Shown here piece after piece: positions 26,183 to 35,003 of a DNA stretch of 64,000 nt. Where the stretch lies: the NCBI GenBank assembly GCA_034678705.1, contig JAXDBP010000025.1, positions 23,071 to 87,070 on the forward strand, read 5' to 3'. The notes under the pieces were generated by a model. It saw only the letters and a list, made by a program, of their open reading frames with translations, was not told the DNA's origin and ran no database searches. Position 1 is the stretch's first letter, and every line of letters begins with the position of its first letter. This DNA is from Bellilinea sp034678705 (GTDB lineage Bacteria; Chloroflexota; Anaerolineae; Anaerolineales; Anaerolineaceae). The translations under genes were made by a program, and so were the position numbers.

Positions 26183-27424
26183 TTAAGCTCGCTGACTGAA
26201 ACGGTTCCTCAATAATATGGCGATCGAGTTCAGGCTCAATAAGGCGATCAGCAGGACGATGATCGCGGCGGCGGCGATATTGCGGTAGGCCTCCTGCGGC
26301 TGGGTCGTCCAGTTGTAGATCTGGATCGGCAGGGCGGTGAATTTCGAAAATGGCCCGGTCGGATCGCTGGTAATGTAGGTAGCCGCGCCGACCACGATCA
26401 ACGGGGCGGTCTCGCCGATCGCGCGCGAAACGGCCAAGATGGTGCCGGTCAGGATACCGGGCAGCGCCGCTGGCAGCACGTGATACCAGATGGTCTGCCA
26501 TTGGGTGGCGCCCAGCCCGTAACTGGCCTGGCGCAGCGAATTCGGCACGGTGCGGATGGCCTCCCGAGCGTTGATAATCAGCAGCGGGAGCACCAGCAGC
26601 CCTATGGTCAGCCCGGCGGAGAGGATGGTGCGCCCGTTATCACCCGCGTATCCAATAGCCGCCCCGCTGGTCAAATTGCCCAACGCGCGTACAAAGATCG
26701 CCAGCCCAAGTATACCGTAAACTATGGAGGGCACGCCGGCGAGATTGTCGATATTTAATTGGACGATGCGGTTGAGCCAGGATTTGCGGTCGGCGTACTC
26801 CTCCAGATAAATAGCCGCTCCAATGCCGATCGGAAAGGCGAACAGGATGCTGATCGCGATCAATGCGAGCGAGCCCAGCAGCGCGGTGCGGATGCCGGCC
26901 AGCTCCGGCGAAGCCGACATCGGGCTGGTGATGAAATGCGGTTTCAACCAGGTGTAGAATTCCAGGCTTGCCTCCGGCCAGCGCTCGGCCTTCTCGGCCT
27001 CGAGCTCCGCCCGCCTGAGCAGCGATTGGCTCAGCGGGTAACTCATCAGCACCTTCGGTCGGACGACTTCGCCGATCACCAGGTCGTAGATCTCGTCCCG
27101 GCTTCGCCGATCGACCGTTTCCTCGCGGTTGATGGTGCGGTAGCGGTTGCGGCTGAGGTTGGCTTCGAGGATCGAAATCAGTTCTTCCTTCGAAAGCCCC
27201 TCGAGCGGCCGGCTGGAGAGTGCCGACGGCGCGACTTTATTTTCGATCACCACCAGCCCCATGGTCTTGTCAGCGACACTGAAAAGCAGCGCCGCCAGGG
27301 CGAGGATGGCGAACAGAGTGGAAGCGAAGAAAAAGCCCTGCCACCACCGGCCCACCCTGTGTCGACGCGTGATACTTAAGCGCGGATCGCTCCAGGCGGC
27401 GTTCTGGATTGGCTCGGTGCTCAT
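26183..27424 (-). CDS. pstA: Phosphate ABC transporter permease PstA
   Basis: 413 residues. After one N-terminal membrane helix (about 30-55) there is a roughly 120-residue extracytoplasmic segment (NKVAPSALSSRPLEG onward). The permease core follows with GIRTALLGSLALIAI and the EAA-like loop LRQASYGLGATQWQTIWYHVLPAALPGI. The core is of normal length; the extra segment makes it longer than E. coli PstA. The start is ATG 27424, overlapping the pstC stop as ATGA. Confidence 0.95.
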   Translation of the reverse strand: MSTEPIQNAAWSDPRLSITRRHRVGRWWQGFFFASTLFAILALAALLFSVADKTMGLVVIENKVAPSALSSRPLEGLSKEELISILEANLSRNRYRTINREETVDRRSRDEIYDLVIGEVVRPKVLMSYPLSQSLLRRAELEAEKAERWPEASLEFYTWLKPHFITSPMSASPELAGIRTALLGSLALIAISILFAFPIGIGAAIYLEEYADRKSWLNRIVQLNIDNLAGVPSIVYGILGLAIFVRALGNLTSGAAIGYAGDNGRTILSAGLTIGLLVLPLLIINAREAIRTVPNSLRQASYGLGATQWQTIWYHVLPAALPGILTGTILAVSRAIGETAPLIVVGAATYITSDPTGPFSKFTALPIQIYNWTTQPQEAYRNIAAAAIIVLLIALLSLNSIAILLRNRFSQRA

Positions 27425-28392
27425 TCGTATACCTCGCGGTAGCGAGCGACCAGCCAACGGCTGAGGATATTCAATCCCAGAGTGATGAGGAACAGCAGTA
27501 AGCCGATGGCGAAGATCGAGTTGTAGTCCGGAGTATCATAGGCCGCGTCCCCGCCGCTGATGCGGGCAATGTAGCCGGTCATCGTTTCGGCGGACTGAAA
27601 GGGATTGAAGGTGAAGTTCGGTCCCGAGCCGGCAGCGACGGCGACGATCATAGTCTCGCCCACCGCGCGGGAGACGGCGACGATAAACGCGGCGATGATG
27701 CCTGACAATGCAGCCGGGGTGATGATTTTCAGCGCAGTTTCCAGGCGGGTGGCGCCCAGACCGTAGGCGGCCTCGCGCAGCGAGCGCGGCACGGCGCTCA
27801 ACGCGTCCTCGCTCATCGAGCTGACCATCGGCAGGATCATGATGCCCATCACCAGCCCGGCCGAGAGGGTGTTGTAGATCTGCACCGTCTCACTGCCAAA
27901 GATGCCCCTCAGCAGGGGGGTCATGAAGGTCAGCGCGAAGTATCCATAGACGACGGTGGGGATGCCGGCCAGGATTTCCAGCACCGGCTTGAGAACGGCG
28001 CGGGCGCGCGGCGAGGCGTACTCGCTCAGGTAAATGGCGGCGCCCAGGCCGAGCGGCAGGGCGATCAGCATGGCGAAGAAGGTGGTCATCAACGTGGCGG
28101 TGATCAGCGGCAGCACGCCGAAGTTGCCGATCGCTGGCTGCCAGGTGGTTGAGGTCAGGAACTCGAGCAGGTTGACCTGGGGGTCGCGGAAGAACAGCCA
28201 GGATTCCTTGCCTAGTTCAAAGGCGATCCCAACCGTGATAAGGATCGACACCGCCCCGCAGAGGAACAGAAACGCCTGGATTGCCCTCTCGCCAATCCTC
28301 GGCTTTTTTCGCAGCGCAAGAGTGTAATCAACGACCTGCGCTTTCCCTGAGGTCAGCGGTCTTCGGCTGGTGTGGGTCATCTGACTTTCCAT
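27421..28392 (-). CDS. pstC: Phosphate ABC transporter permease PstC
   Basis: 323 residues with about six transmembrane helices. PstC hallmarks are FGVLPLITATLMTTFFAMLIALPLGLGAAIYLSEYA, LEILAGIPTVVYGYFAL and the loop LREAAYGLGATRLETALKIITPAALSGI. Two Met codons (28392 and 28380) are possible starts; GGAAAG sits 5 nt before the second. It is separated from pstS by a stem-loop. Confidence 0.96.
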   Translation of the reverse strand: MESQMTHTSRRPLTSGKAQVVDYTLALRKKPRIGERAIQAFLFLCGAVSILITVGIAFELGKESWLFFRDPQVNLLEFLTSTTWQPAIGNFGVLPLITATLMTTFFAMLIALPLGLGAAIYLSEYASPRARAVLKPVLEILAGIPTVVYGYFALTFMTPLLRGIFGSETVQIYNTLSAGLVMGIMILPMVSSMSEDALSAVPRSLREAAYGLGATRLETALKIITPAALSGIIAAFIVAVSRAVGETMIVAVAAGSGPNFTFNPFQSAETMTGYIARISGGDAAYDTPDYNSIFAIGLLLFLITLGLNILSRWLVARYREVYE

Positions 28393-28435
28393 ACGAAATC
28401 ACCCGGATCTCCTTCATGACAGCGTTTTTCAGACC

Positions 28436-28471
28436 GCGGAGGCTGACTCCTATTGTGGGTTCAGCCTCCGC
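28436..28471. terminator. Stem-loop between pstS and pstC
   Basis: An 11-bp perfect inverted repeat (GCGGAGGCTGA / TCAGCCTCCGC) with a 14-nt loop, 21 nt after the pstS stop. No T-run follows on the minus strand, so it is more likely an mRNA-stabilising or partial attenuation hairpin that keeps pstS mRNA in excess of the permease genes. Confidence 0.7.
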
Positions 28472-28492
28472 GCTGCATACCGCCAATCGGCA

Positions 28493-29539
28493 TTATTTCA
28501 GCGCATCCAGGTAGGCCTTTCTGGCCTGTTCCTGGGCTTCCGGGCTGGCCGGGAAGTAGCCGACGTCCTCGATCAGGTCATTGACGCTGGCGAGGAAGTA
28601 GGCGATGAAGCCGGCAACCTGCGGTTTGGCCTTCATGATCTCGGCGTCTGAGTAGATGAACAGCGGTCGCGATAGCGGATATTCGCCCGACGCGGCGGTT
28701 TCAAAGCTCGGGGCGATCCCGTCGATCGAGAGGATCTTCAGGCGGCTTTCCTCGTTCTTGTAGTAGGCGAAACCGAAGTAGGCGATGGCGTAAGGACTGC
28801 CCTCGACGCCCCGGACGAGGACGTTGTCGTCCTCTGAAGCCTGCTGGTTGGTCGCCGCCAGAACGGCGGCCTCGGTCTGGTCGACATCATCCAGACCGAG
28901 CGGCTTTTGGATGGATTCGACCATGAAGTCGAAGGTGCCCGAATCCGTGCCGGGCACGAAGCGCTGGATCGGCTCGTCCGGCCATTCGGCGCGCACGTCG
29001 GACCAGTTGACCGCGTCGCTGAGCAGGTGAGCCAGCCCCTCAGATGAAATATCCTCGACGAAGGTGTTCTCCTTGCTGACCACGACCGCCAGGGCGTCGG
29101 TGCCCACGCGGAATTCGATCGGCGTGCGCGGCGGATTCAATGCGGCGCAGTTTTCCACCTCGGAGGATTTGACCGCGCGAGAGGCGTTGGCAATGTCGGT
29201 CTCGCCGGTTTTACAAAAGCGCTCGAAACCGCCGCCGGTGCCGATGCTGGCGATGTTGACGTTGCCGGGAAAGCCCTCTGCCTTGAACCGGTCAGCCACG
29301 GCAACAACCAGCGGATAGACCGTCGACGAACCGGCGGAGTTGATCTCGCCGGTGAAGTCGGCCGGATCGATCTCGGTGAAGGGGTCTCCTCCGCGCTGGA
29401 CTGGCTGGGTTGGCTCGGCCGCTGCAGCCGTCGGAGCCGGTACAGCGGGAGTGTTCGCGGAGGCTGGGGCGCAGGCGCTCAGAGTCAAACTGAACAGCGC
29501 GAGGGCGATAATTACCCGGGTAAATATGTGATTCATCAA
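28493..29539 (-). CDS. pstS: Phosphate-binding lipoprotein PstS
   Basis: 348 residues. Signal peptide with lipobox LSAC (Cys23), then a Pro/Ala/Thr-rich linker and the phosphate-binding protein fold. Key stretches are INSAGSSTVYPLVVAVADRF (binding loop SSTVYP), IGTGGGFERFCKTGETDIANASR and VPGTDSGTFDFMVESI. It is first in the pst operon, with a strong Pho-box-like array upstream. Confidence 0.97.
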   Translation of the reverse strand: MMNHIFTRVIIALALFSLTLSACAPASANTPAVPAPTAAAAEPTQPVQRGGDPFTEIDPADFTGEINSAGSSTVYPLVVAVADRFKAEGFPGNVNIASIGTGGGFERFCKTGETDIANASRAVKSSEVENCAALNPPRTPIEFRVGTDALAVVVSKENTFVEDISSEGLAHLLSDAVNWSDVRAEWPDEPIQRFVPGTDSGTFDFMVESIQKPLGLDDVDQTEAAVLAATNQQASEDDNVLVRGVEGSPYAIAYFGFAYYKNEESRLKILSIDGIAPSFETAASGEYPLSRPLFIYSDAEIMKAKPQVAGFIAYFLASVNDLIEDVGYFPASPEAQEQARKAYLDALK

Positions 29540-29574
29540 TAACTTCTCCTTGTGTTTTCTTTTCTCTTGCGCTT

Positions 29575-29650
29575 ATCATAACCAGCCGAGGTTAACCGCC
29601 TGGAAAAACCAGGTTAACATCTGGTAAACGATGATTAACGGGCAGTTAAC
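29575..29650 (-). promoter_or_regulatory. pstS promoter with Pho-box-like direct repeats
   Basis: A -10-like TATGAT lies at 29575-29580 (minus strand). Upstream, GTTAAC-type hexamers occur at 29591, 29613, 29624 (GTAAAC), 29634 (ATTAAC) and 29645, spaced 22, 11, 10 and 11 bp. The position expected near 29602 is degenerate. The 10-11-bp phasing and the location just upstream of the -10 match response-regulator arrays such as the PhoP/PhoB boxes. GTTAAC is itself palindromic, so orientation is ambiguous. Confidence 0.7.
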
Positions 29651-29718
29651 CTATGCCTTCCGAAAGGGCGTGCCTGAATCCTGCTGAACGCCGGCGGCTG
29701 CACAGGCGCTCTAAGGGC

Positions 29719-29727
29719 TGGTATAAT
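29719..29727 (+). promoter_or_regulatory. Extended -10 promoter of prfA
   Basis: TGGTATAAT, 43 nt before the prfA ATG. A weak -35 (TGCACA) lies 17 nt upstream at 29699-29704. Confidence 0.65.
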
Positions 29728-29770
29728 TTGCCTGCGGAAAAACCGAGATAGAAACAGAGAATTTTGCTTT

Positions 29771-30844
29771 ATGCTGGATAACATTATTGGCATCGAAGCT
29801 CGCTACGACGAGATAAACAAACAACTGGAAGCGATCGGCAACGATTATCAGCGCGCGGTCGAACTGGCCAAAGAGCGGGCTGACCTCGAGGAAATCGTAA
29901 AAAAAGCGCAGGAATACCGCCAGGTGCTGGCGAAAATTGCTGAAGCGCGCTCATTGCTGGATACCGATGAAGAAGAGCTGCGACAGTTGGCTGAGCTCGA
30001 TCTTGAGGAGTTGTCCCCGCGCAGTGAGGCGCTCGAGCACGAATTGCGCTTGCTGCTGGCGCCCAAAGACCGCCGCGACGAACGCAACGTCATCATGGAA
30101 ATCCGGGCCGGGACGGGCGGCGATGAGGCCGCCCTCTTCGCCGCCGACCTGTTCCGCATGTACACCCGCTACGCCGAGCGGCGCAGGTGGGGCGTGGAAA
30201 TCCTCTCCGCTAGCGAGATCGGCATCGGCGGCTACAAGGAGATTATCTTCACCGTCAAGGGGCGCGGCGCCTACTCGCGCTTGAAGTTCGAGTCGGGCGT
30301 GCATCGCGTGCAGCGCGTGCCGGTGACCGAGTCCTCCGGGCGCATCCACACCTCCACGGTGACTGTGGCGGTGCTGGCAGAGGTCGAGGAAGTTGACATC
30401 GACATCCCCGACACGGATATCAAGATCGACGTGTACCGCTCAGCCGGCGCGGGCGGGCAGAACGTGCAGAAGAACTCGACCGCCATCCGCATCACCCACA
30501 TCCCCACCGGCATGGTGGTTTCCTGCCAGGACGAGCGCTCACAGTTACAGAACAAACTGCGCGCGATGAGCATTCTGCGCGCGCGCCTGTACGAGATCGA
30601 GGAAGAAAAGCGCCTCAATGAGCGTGACGAAGCGCGCCGCTCGCAGGTTGGCAGCGGTGAACGCGCCGAGAAGATCCGCACCTACAACTACCCGCAGAAC
30701 CGGGTGACCGATCACCGCATCAACGTATCATCTTTCAACCTGCCGGCAGTGATGGACGGCGAACTGGACGAGTTCATCGAGGAGCTGTCCCTGCGGGACG
30801 AGGCCGAGCGTCTGGCGGCGCATGGCGAGCTCGCCGAGAATTAA
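29771..30844 (+). CDS. prfA: Peptide chain release factor 1
   Basis: 357 residues. RF1 recognises UAA and UAG. The GGQ peptidyl-hydrolysis motif is at 228-230 (SAGAGGQNVQKNS) and the codon-reading tripeptide is PVT at 184-186 in RVPVTESSGRIHTS, the RF1 rather than RF2 form. It leads prfA-prmC-tsaC, and PrmC methylates the GGQ glutamine of the product. Confidence 0.98.
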   Translation: MLDNIIGIEARYDEINKQLEAIGNDYQRAVELAKERADLEEIVKKAQEYRQVLAKIAEARSLLDTDEEELRQLAELDLEELSPRSEALEHELRLLLAPKDRRDERNVIMEIRAGTGGDEAALFAADLFRMYTRYAERRRWGVEILSASEIGIGGYKEIIFTVKGRGAYSRLKFESGVHRVQRVPVTESSGRIHTSTVTVAVLAEVEEVDIDIPDTDIKIDVYRSAGAGGQNVQKNSTAIRITHIPTGMVVSCQDERSQLQNKLRAMSILRARLYEIEEEKRLNERDEARRSQVGSGERAEKIRTYNYPQNRVTDHRINVSSFNLPAVMDGELDEFIEELSLRDEAERLAAHGELAEN

Positions 30845-31673
30845 CGCCGGCGGCTGGCTGGCGCAGGCCAAAAGCCGCCTGAAGGGCAGTGATAATCCCG
30901 GCCTGGAGGCGCAATTACTGCTTGCACACGTGCTCAAACAGCCGCGCGCCCAGGTGCTGGCCCATCTGGATCAGGAGCTGAGCGGCGCCCAGGCGGTGCT
31001 GCTGGCTGAAATGCTCGCCCGGCTTGAGGGAGGCGTCCCGCTGGCCTACATCCTCGGCGAAGCGGAGTTCTACGGGATCAGCTTCACCGTGAACCCGGCG
31101 GTCCTCATCCCTCGACCGGAGACGGAGCTACTGGTCGAAGAAGCTTATGCCTGGCTGCGTGACCACCCCGACCGGCGGATGGCGGCGGACGTCGGCACAG
31201 GTTCGGGCTGTATCGCGGCCGTACTGGCGGCGCGCGTGCCCGACCTGCGTCTGCTGGCGGTAGACCGCTCACGGGCGGCGCTGGATACTGCCAGGGGCAA
31301 TTTCGCCCGGCTGGGTCTGGCGGATCGTGTGCTGCTGACACAGAGCGACTTATTGAGCTGCTGCGGCGCGGCGCTTGACCTGGTCTGCGCGAACCTGCCT
31401 TACATTCCCAGCGGCACCCTGCACGGGCTGGCTGTGGCGCTCCACGAACCGGCCCTGGCGCTGGACGGCGGTGCGGACGGGCTGGCGCTGATCGCCAGGC
31501 TGCTGCGGGATGCCCCGCGCTGGACTGCGCCCGGCGGCATGCTGCTGCTCGAAATCGAAGCCGGGCAGGGGGAGTCTGCGCCGGAGTTGGCGCGGCAGTC
31601 CTTTGCGGCGGCCGAGATCGAGGTAAAACTCGATCTGGCCGGGCACCCGCGCCTGCTGAAGATCCAGCTCTAA
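30822..31673 (+). CDS. prmC: Release factor glutamine methyltransferase
   Basis: 283 residues. It modifies the Gln of the release-factor GGQ motif. It has the N-terminal helical domain with GVPLAYILGEAEFYG, then LIPRPETELLVEEA, SAM motif DVGTGSGCIA (123-132), and the substrate-Gln loop NLPYIPS at 191-197 where most PrmC proteins have NPPY. The ATG overlaps the prfA 3' end by 23 nt. Confidence 0.95.
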   Translation: MASSPRINAGGWLAQAKSRLKGSDNPGLEAQLLLAHVLKQPRAQVLAHLDQELSGAQAVLLAEMLARLEGGVPLAYILGEAEFYGISFTVNPAVLIPRPETELLVEEAYAWLRDHPDRRMAADVGTGSGCIAAVLAARVPDLRLLAVDRSRAALDTARGNFARLGLADRVLLTQSDLLSCCGAALDLVCANLPYIPSGTLHGLAVALHEPALALDGGADGLALIARLLRDAPRWTAPGGMLLLEIEAGQGESAPELARQSFAAAEIEVKLDLAGHPRLLKIQL

Positions 31674-31697
31674 AATCGCGGAAAGCCGGCGAGCGTT

Positions 31698-31703
31698 TAT
31701 AAT
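31698..31703 (+). promoter_or_regulatory. -10 box of tsaC, leaderless type
   Basis: A perfect TATAAT followed by 6 nt and the ATG, 24 nt after the prmC stop. This would give a leaderless secondary transcript inside the prfA operon. The AGGCGG touching the ATG is too close to act as a ribosome-binding site. Confidence 0.55.
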
Positions 31704-31709
31704 AGGCGG

Positions 31710-32330
31710 ATGAAGACCGAAGTTGTATCAACGAGCAATCCGCGCGCGTTGAAATCCGCGCTGGCAGTGCTGCGCGCCGGCGGGCTGGTCGCTTTCCCGA
31801 CCGACACGGTCTACGGGCTTGCGGCAGACATCCTCCAGCCGCAAGCGATCCAGCGATTGTATGACGCCAAGGGTCGCGACGCAGCCAAGGCGGTTGCCGT
31901 GCTGGTCGGCAGCCTGGAGCAGGTCGAGCAGATCACGGCCGGTTTAACCGCGCCGGCCGCGCGGCTGGCGGCGCGCTTCTGGCCCGGCGCGCTGACGCTG
32001 GTGCTGCCCAAGCGCCCCGGCCTGCCGGAGAATCTATCGACGCTGCCGACGGTCGGCGTGCGCATGCCTGATCATGCCTTCGCTTTGGCGTTGCTGCGCG
32101 CCGCCGGCCCGCTGGCGGTATCCTCGGCTAACCTCTCCGGGCAGGCCAGCCCGCAGACGGCAGATGAGGTGCTGGCGCAGCTTGAGGGACGGATCGAACT
32201 TCTGCTGGACGGCGGCGCCTGCCCGGGCGGAGTGCCCTCGACGGTAGTGGACTGCACCGGCGCGGATTTGCGCATCCTGCGCCAGGGGGCGATCCCGGCG
32301 GATGAGATATTTAAATACGCAGGCGGATGA
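31710..32330 (+). CDS. tsaC: L-threonylcarbamoyladenylate synthase (TsaC/Sua5 family)
   Basis: 206 residues. It makes threonylcarbamoyl-AMP for the t6A37 modification of tRNA. The YrdC fold is marked by AFPTDTVYGLAADI, the ATP-binding DAKGRDAAKAVAVLV, FWPGALTLVL and SSANLSG. It lacks the Sua5 C-terminal domain, so TsaC is the better name. Linkage to prfA and prmC is common in bacteria. Confidence 0.95.
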   Translation: MKTEVVSTSNPRALKSALAVLRAGGLVAFPTDTVYGLAADILQPQAIQRLYDAKGRDAAKAVAVLVGSLEQVEQITAGLTAPAARLAARFWPGALTLVLPKRPGLPENLSTLPTVGVRMPDHAFALALLRAAGPLAVSSANLSGQASPQTADEVLAQLEGRIELLLDGGACPGGVPSTVVDCTGADLRILRQGAIPADEIFKYAGG

Positions 32331-32378
32331 TAAGCCTCCTGGATAAGCGATTCGATCCGGGATTGCAGTAATTCGTCG

Positions 32379-32401
32379 GGGGCGGATAATCATTCCGCCC
32401 C
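32379..32401. terminator. Shared stem-loop between tsaC and the VIT/VWA gene
   Basis: An 8-bp perfect stem (GGGGCGGA / TCCGCCCC) with a 7-nt loop, in the 90-bp gap between two convergent genes. T-runs are poor on both sides, so termination efficiency is uncertain. Confidence 0.55.
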
Positions 32402-32420
32402 TTACTCCACTGAGAAACGG

Positions 32421-34814
32421 TTAAATCCGTTTACGTAAAATGATCCAGGCCAGCAGCCCGACCAGCGGGAGATACGAACCGGGGCAAAAACCGGGCAGGG
32501 TTGCTTTATCCTCCACGGGAGGCTCGGCGGTTGCCGCGGGCTCAACAGGATCGGCCGGCCGGTCGGTCAGCTCGGGCGGCGGGGTGGGCGGGGTGCTCGC
32601 GGCTGGTTGGGTTGGCAGTTGCAGCGGCGGTACGGATTCATCCGCCGATACCACCTGGTAAGCTTTGCCATCCACGACCAGGATGACCTGCTCGCCGAGC
32701 GCCAGCGCCGCCGCCAGATCCGGGCGGATGCCCGCCAGCGTGAAATAATCATCCGAGAGGAAGGCGACCTTGAGCGGCGTCATCGCCTGCGGGTCGAAGG
32801 CGGTATCGGTCCAGATGCCGTCCTGCAGGACGAAAGTGCGCGAGCCGGCCGCGCGGACCTGCTGCTCGCCGCTGGCTGGCAGCGATGGCGCCTGATCGGC
32901 CCGTTCGAGCGCGCCCTGCTCGGCGGCTTTATTGACCGCGCCCGCGCCGAAGACGACAGTCGGGGCGGCCAGAGCCTGCTCGTAGGCGTCCTGACCCAAC
33001 TGGCGCTGGGATTCCACCCCGAGCGGCATCGGCTCGCTGACCAGATAGGATGTGTAAGGCGTGACGATGCCGTAGCGGATGCTCAGGCGCACGATCTGGT
33101 CGATCGTCTCCTTGTCCGGACCGTTCAGGCGGATCTGATTGAGCAGGTAGCCGACCTTGCGGGTGGCCCACAGGCGCGGCAGGCCGGATAGCGCGTCCAG
33201 CGAGCCGCCGCTGTCTTCGACAAAGCGGCTGTTCTCAAAGGAGAACCTCTGCCGGCGGTCGTTGACCAATCCGCTGAGGGTAATGTCCGCCACCCCGCCT
33301 CCGCGGTAGCGCCCGACGACGACGATCTGGCTGCCGGCGAACAGATCGGGCAGCGGGGAGGGGTAGAGATCATAAACGCTGATCTCGCCGAAATCCAGCT
33401 CCAGGTTGGTCAGCACCGGCGTGCTGATCCGCGCGTAAAAGCCGGAGAGAATCTCATCCAGCGGCTCGCCGGGCCGGACATAAGTGCTCAGGCCGTGATG
33501 TTCCTGGGCGAGCGAGTCCAGCAGCAGGGTGTCGACATCATAACCGACGCCGAAGGTGAACAAGCGCAGGTTATCCGCTGCCGACCGGGCGAAGTTGTCC
33601 AGGATATCCTGGGAGTCGAGCACGCCCTCGGTGGGCAGCCCATCGGTTAAGAAAATTAGGAAGGTCAGGCGCTCTCCGTCGGCAACCGCGGCAGCTTCCA
33701 GCAGGGCGCGGTTGATATCCGTGCTGCCCTGGGCGCTCAGCCGTTCGACCCATTCGAGAGCCTGGTCGGCATCCTCAGCCGGGCTCAGGTCGTCCGCGTA
33801 AGTTTGAATTCCGCTCGAAAAGGCGCTCAGGTAAAAGCGGTCGCCGGGATTGAGGTGCTCGAGGATATATTTCAGCGCGGCCTGGGCCTGGCTGAATTTT
33901 TCACCCTCCATGCTGCCCGAGCGGTCGAGCACCAGCAGCACGTCCTTTGCCACCGGCGTATCATCGATTACGGGCTTGGGCGCCAAGAGCAGCAGGAAAA
34001 AGCCGTCCTCATCAGCGTCGCCAGGATCGCGGTAGCTGAGCAGGTGGAAGGCTTCGCTCTCACCGATCGAATAGTACAGGCTGAAATCCTTGTCAGGCAG
34101 GACATCGCTGGCTTCATAAGAGGCCTCGAAGGCGTTTTGGCCCTCGCGGATCACGTCGATGGGGTGAGTGGGCGAATAGACGGCTCGCACCGGCTCCGCC
34201 GACTGAACAGTGACGCTGACCGCGACACTCTCCAGCGGCTTGCTGGAAAACTTTTCGGTGTTGAGCGGGTAGGTATAGCGCAGCAGGCCTTCCTCGACGG
34301 TCAGCACCTGGCTGTATTCAAGCTCGATGCGGCGCTCGCCCTTTGGCGGGATGGGGAAGATACTGGCGCGCAGCGCACCGCGCCCGGCGTACTCGAGCAG
34401 CGCCGGGTCGCGCAGCGAATTGACAATCTGCCGGTAGGTCTGGCGGGCCTTTTCAGCGTCCAGTACCTCGCCTACGACCGGCTTGCCGTCCACCCACAGG
34501 TTGAACTCGCTCACTGCGGCGTCCAGCGGCAGGGGGAATATGTAGGTGCCCTCAATTGCCCAGTCATTCGGGTTATAAAAGACCTGATCCACACGGGTGG
34601 TGGCAACCTGCTGGTTGATTTCCACGGAAACGCGGTGATATTTGATTTCCAGTTGCGCCATCGGCCGGACGGGGATGATCGGACAGATAGGGCGGTGCGG
34701 ATCGCACGGCGGCGGTTCAACCGGGATGACGATTCCGTCTGCCTGCGCCGGGTTGACACAAACCAGGGCAAAGGCGAGAGTGAAAATCAGTGTGTAGAGG
34801 AAACGCTGGCTCAT
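32421..34814 (-). CDS. Secreted VIT- and VWA-domain protein with C-terminal membrane anchor
   Basis: 797 residues. A signal peptide ends near NPAQADG, followed by a VIT domain (about 45-180) as in inter-alpha-trypsin-inhibitor heavy chains. A VWA domain starts near 290 with the intact MIDAS motif DRSGSME (D297). A Thr/Pro-rich linker follows, and the C-terminus SYLPLVGLLAWIILRKRI is one hydrophobic helix with a basic end. VIT-VWA proteins bind ligands via a metal and may act in adhesion or surface complexes. A good ribosome site, GGAGGAG, precedes the ATG. Confidence 0.9.
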   Translation of the reverse strand: MSQRFLYTLIFTLAFALVCVNPAQADGIVIPVEPPPCDPHRPICPIIPVRPMAQLEIKYHRVSVEINQQVATTRVDQVFYNPNDWAIEGTYIFPLPLDAAVSEFNLWVDGKPVVGEVLDAEKARQTYRQIVNSLRDPALLEYAGRGALRASIFPIPPKGERRIELEYSQVLTVEEGLLRYTYPLNTEKFSSKPLESVAVSVTVQSAEPVRAVYSPTHPIDVIREGQNAFEASYEASDVLPDKDFSLYYSIGESEAFHLLSYRDPGDADEDGFFLLLLAPKPVIDDTPVAKDVLLVLDRSGSMEGEKFSQAQAALKYILEHLNPGDRFYLSAFSSGIQTYADDLSPAEDADQALEWVERLSAQGSTDINRALLEAAAVADGERLTFLIFLTDGLPTEGVLDSQDILDNFARSAADNLRLFTFGVGYDVDTLLLDSLAQEHHGLSTYVRPGEPLDEILSGFYARISTPVLTNLELDFGEISVYDLYPSPLPDLFAGSQIVVVGRYRGGGVADITLSGLVNDRRQRFSFENSRFVEDSGGSLDALSGLPRLWATRKVGYLLNQIRLNGPDKETIDQIVRLSIRYGIVTPYTSYLVSEPMPLGVESQRQLGQDAYEQALAAPTVVFGAGAVNKAAEQGALERADQAPSLPASGEQQVRAAGSRTFVLQDGIWTDTAFDPQAMTPLKVAFLSDDYFTLAGIRPDLAAALALGEQVILVVDGKAYQVVSADESVPPLQLPTQPAASTPPTPPPELTDRPADPVEPAATAEPPVEDKATLPGFCPGSYLPLVGLLAWIILRKRI

Positions 34815-34991
34815 CTGCTCCTCCAGGGTAAGGATAGGCTGCGCATGTCCCCCCGCTCAGCAGCCCCGTTAGGATAAGTTAAAGACGCTGGGAGGCCGGG
34901 ATTGGTTCCGGTAAATCATCGACTTCATCGATGTTCATTGTCATCTGGCAAGGATTGGCCTGCAGGCAGGGTGCGCCGGTCGAAAACATGC

Positions 34992-34997
34992 TAAAAT
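34992..34997 (+). promoter_or_regulatory. -10 box, leaderless type, for the 142-residue membrane protein
   Basis: TAAAAT followed by 6 nt and the ATG. There is no ribosome-binding motif between them. Confidence 0.5.
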
Positions 34998-35003
34998 TGG
35001 TAC

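Noticed and set aside
26178..26501. An N-terminal extension of PstB reading into pstA
   Set aside because: It overlaps the pstA reading frame and the residues look like antisense-type filler; PstB from 26177 has the normal length.
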